DNA of 24,703 bases, from the NCBI GenBank assembly GCA_002329075.1, contig DCXR01000042.1, positions 15,318-40,020 of the forward strand. The letters are read 5' to 3'. Position 1 is the stretch's first letter; every line of letters starts with the position of its first letter. Below are positions 23,523 to 24,703 of the stretch, piece after piece. The notes under the pieces were generated by a model, which was not told the DNA's origin, searched no databases, and was given only the letters and a program-made list of their open reading frames with translations. The position numbers were made by a program, and so were the translations under genes. Source of the stretch: Candidatus Neomicrothrix sp. UBA2131. GTDB taxonomy: Bacteria > Actinomycetota > Acidimicrobiia > Acidimicrobiales > MedAcidi-G1.

Positions 23523-24395
23523 CTAGTGCCCGCCCGCCTCGCCGATACAGTGCGGGCCCTCGGCCTCCTGGCCGGTGGTGTTGGTGCCGATGGGCGGGCC
23601 CTGGACGATGGTGCCGGTGTCGACGACGAGGACACCGCCGTCGACGGCGACGGCGAAGCGGTCCATGCCGCGGGGAGAGGGGCCACCCCTCTTCTCACCG
23701 ACCTGGTTGAACTGCGACCCGTGGCAGGGGCACTCGAACCACTGCGACGACACGCAGTTCGGGACCCGGCAGCCGAGGTGGGGGCACTTCTGGTACAACG
23801 CCACGATGCCGGCGTCGAAGCCCTGTTCAGTGCCCGCTGTCATGCCAGCCAGCTCGGCGGGCGAGTACGCGGCCCGGGCCTTTTCGACGGCACCGTTGGG
23901 GTAGGCGGTGATCCACATGCGACCTTCGGGCTTGTAGACAAAGCCGTTGTTGTTCTCGACGTCGGCGAGGACCTCGATGAGGTTCCCTACCCTGATCTTG
24001 GAACCGAAGCCGCTGACACCCTGTGGCCACAGGAACGCCAGGCAGGCGCCTCCGAAGCCCGACAGGCCGAAGCCCATCATCCCGACGATGCCGCGGTTGA
24101 AGAACTGGCGGCGGGTGACGCCGAGGGCGACCGGGTCGGGGGCGACGAACGGCACCGGCGGCGCAGATTCGACGATGGCCACGTCGCCGGCCGGGCGGGC
24201 CGCAGCCTCTGCGGCCTCGAACTCTCGGCCCGAGAGGGCTTCGTCGCCCCCGGTAGCGAGCGCCGGGTTGGAGCGATCGCTCCTGCGCACCTCGCGGGAC
24301 AGCCCGGCCGCACCGCTGTCGCGGCGGCGGGAGGCACCTACCAGCACGACGCCGGCGAGGACGACGAGCACGATGACGGCGAGGACGACGGGCAC
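23523..24395 (-). CDS. Rieske [2Fe-2S] protein of a quinol:cytochrome c reductase
   Basis: A 290-residue Rieske subunit that oxidises quinol and passes electrons to cytochrome c. The cluster ligands are Cys204 and His206 in CPHLGC and Cys222 and His225 in CPCHGSQF; Cys209 and Cys224 are the expected disulfide pair. A first hydrophobic segment (residues 2-20) is followed by Arg-rich SRRRD and a linker of about 75 residues. A second segment (about 101-123) is preceded by TRRQFF (94-99), close to a twin-arginine export signal. Actinobacterial Rieske proteins known from Streptomyces have three helices with the Tat signal at the third; only two are seen here. The GTG start has AGGAG 7 nt upstream. 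The C-terminal domain after CPCHGSQF ends with VDGGVLVVD-type strands typical of the family. Confidence 0.92.
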   Translation of the reverse strand: MPVVLAVIVLVVLAGVVLVGASRRRDSGAAGLSREVRRSDRSNPALATGGDEALSGREFEAAEAAARPAGDVAIVESAPPVPFVAPDPVALGVTRRQFFNRGIVGMMGFGLSGFGGACLAFLWPQGVSGFGSKIRVGNLIEVLADVENNNGFVYKPEGRMWITAYPNGAVEKARAAYSPAELAGMTAGTEQGFDAGIVALYQKCPHLGCRVPNCVSSQWFECPCHGSQFNQVGEKRGGPSPRGMDRFAVAVDGGVLVVDTGTIVQGPPIGTNTTGQEAEGPHCIGEAGGH

Positions 24396-24457
24396 GGCTC
24401 AGCTCCTGAGGTCCGCCGGGGGGCGGTCTGCGATCGTGGGGGTACGGGTCATGGCGG

Positions 24458-24703
24458 TCACAGTTCGAAGAACAGGCCGCTGTTCCACGGGAAGATGAAG
24501 TTGAAGCCGGGGCCCCGGAAGAACGAACCGATCATGACGAGCACGGCCCAGAACATGATGTGGATGGTCATGAGGGACACGGCGAACTTGCGGTCCTCGG
24601 GCTTCCGGGAGGGGTTCTTGTCGATGTAGGGAGCCAGGATCAGGACGAAGATTCCGATACCGGGGATGGTCACACCGGCCACCATCGGGTGGAACATGGT
24701 GAG
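24458..24703 (-). CDS. Cytochrome b subunit of a quinol:cytochrome c reductase, C-terminal part
   Basis: The last 81 codons of a membrane protein that enters from the right edge. It contains FHPMVAGVTIPGIG and helix sequence running to LAPYIDKNPSRKPEDRK. A final helix (about MTIHIMFWAVLVMIGSFF) is followed by RGPGFNFIFPW. The pattern of PG, an acidic PYID-NPS-R-P turn and a terminal RGP...PW stretch resembles the C-terminal (subunit IV-like) part of bacterial cytochrome b proteins. The Rieske gene immediately downstream supports this. Heme-ligand histidines and the quinol-site PEW motif would lie outside the window, so whether the b subunit is split or fused cannot be judged. The stop is 62 nt before the Rieske GTG. 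Confidence 0.75.
   Translation of the reverse strand, partial: LTMFHPMVAGVTIPGIGIFVLILAPYIDKNPSRKPEDRKFAVSLMTIHIMFWAVLVMIGSFFRGPGFNFIFPWNSGLFFEL

Noticed and set aside
24399..24452. A 17-codon open frame between cytochrome b and the Rieske gene
   Set aside because: It has no ribosome binding site of note, no hydrophobic or conserved features, and overlaps the Rieske ribosome binding site. It is more likely untranslated spacer.
22485..24629. A 714-codon open frame on the plus strand
   Set aside because: It runs antisense across the cytochrome c, Rieske and cytochrome b genes, whose minus-strand proteins have clear motifs. Its translation is Gly/Asp/Glu/Arg-rich with no recognisable domain, as expected for GC-rich shadow frames.
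1..24703. tRNA, rRNA, CRISPR, insertion sequence or attachment site
   Set aside because: Genes fill almost the whole window, and the few gaps are under 150 nt. I saw no repeat arrays, transposase motifs or cloverleaf-like sequence in them.

Overview
The window is a high-GC respiratory-chain locus in which every supported gene lies on the minus strand, so transcription runs from the right edge towards position 1. High GC, frequent GTG starts, 1-4 nt start/stop overlaps and a menaquinol-type cytochrome bc module next to two complex I clusters suggest an actinobacterium. An Acidimicrobiia-like lineage is my guess; nothing in the window fixes the taxonomy.

Right part (21274-24703), in transcription order: the C-terminus of a cytochrome b cut by the window edge, a Rieske [2Fe-2S] protein with a twin-arginine-like motif, a membrane-anchored cytochrome c with two CXXCH motifs, and an unrecognised membrane protein. 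Together these look like a quinol:cytochrome c oxidoreductase module plus one protein of unknown role.

Middle (5550-21211): a complete 14-gene complex I cluster, nuoA-B-C-D-E-F-G-H-I-J-K-L-M-N. It has the NADH/FMN module (E, F, G), the quinone module (B, C, D, I) and the membrane arm (A, H, J, K, L, M, N). Nearly all genes overlap by 1-8 nt or are 3-5 nt apart. NuoL carries an alanine-rich insertion of about 130-150 residues, and NuoF has about 20 extra residues between its Fe-S ligands.

Left part (1-5405): after a 144-nt intergenic stretch comes a second, divergent complex I cluster in the order nuoA-B-C-D-H-I-J-K-L, running off the left edge inside nuoL. It has no nuoE, nuoF or nuoG between nuoD and nuoH, the pattern of complexes that lack the NADH-oxidising module. 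Its NuoD has Trp where complex I normally has the quinone-binding Tyr.

How it works together (inference): the 14-subunit enzyme would pass electrons from NADH to menaquinone while pumping ions. The EFG-less enzyme would do the same from an unidentified donor. The cytochrome b/Rieske/cytochrome c module would take electrons from menaquinol to a downstream oxidase outside the window. I found no RNA genes, CRISPR arrays, insertion sequences or plus-strand genes. The only candidate regulatory DNA is the 5406-5549 gap and two short inverted repeats.
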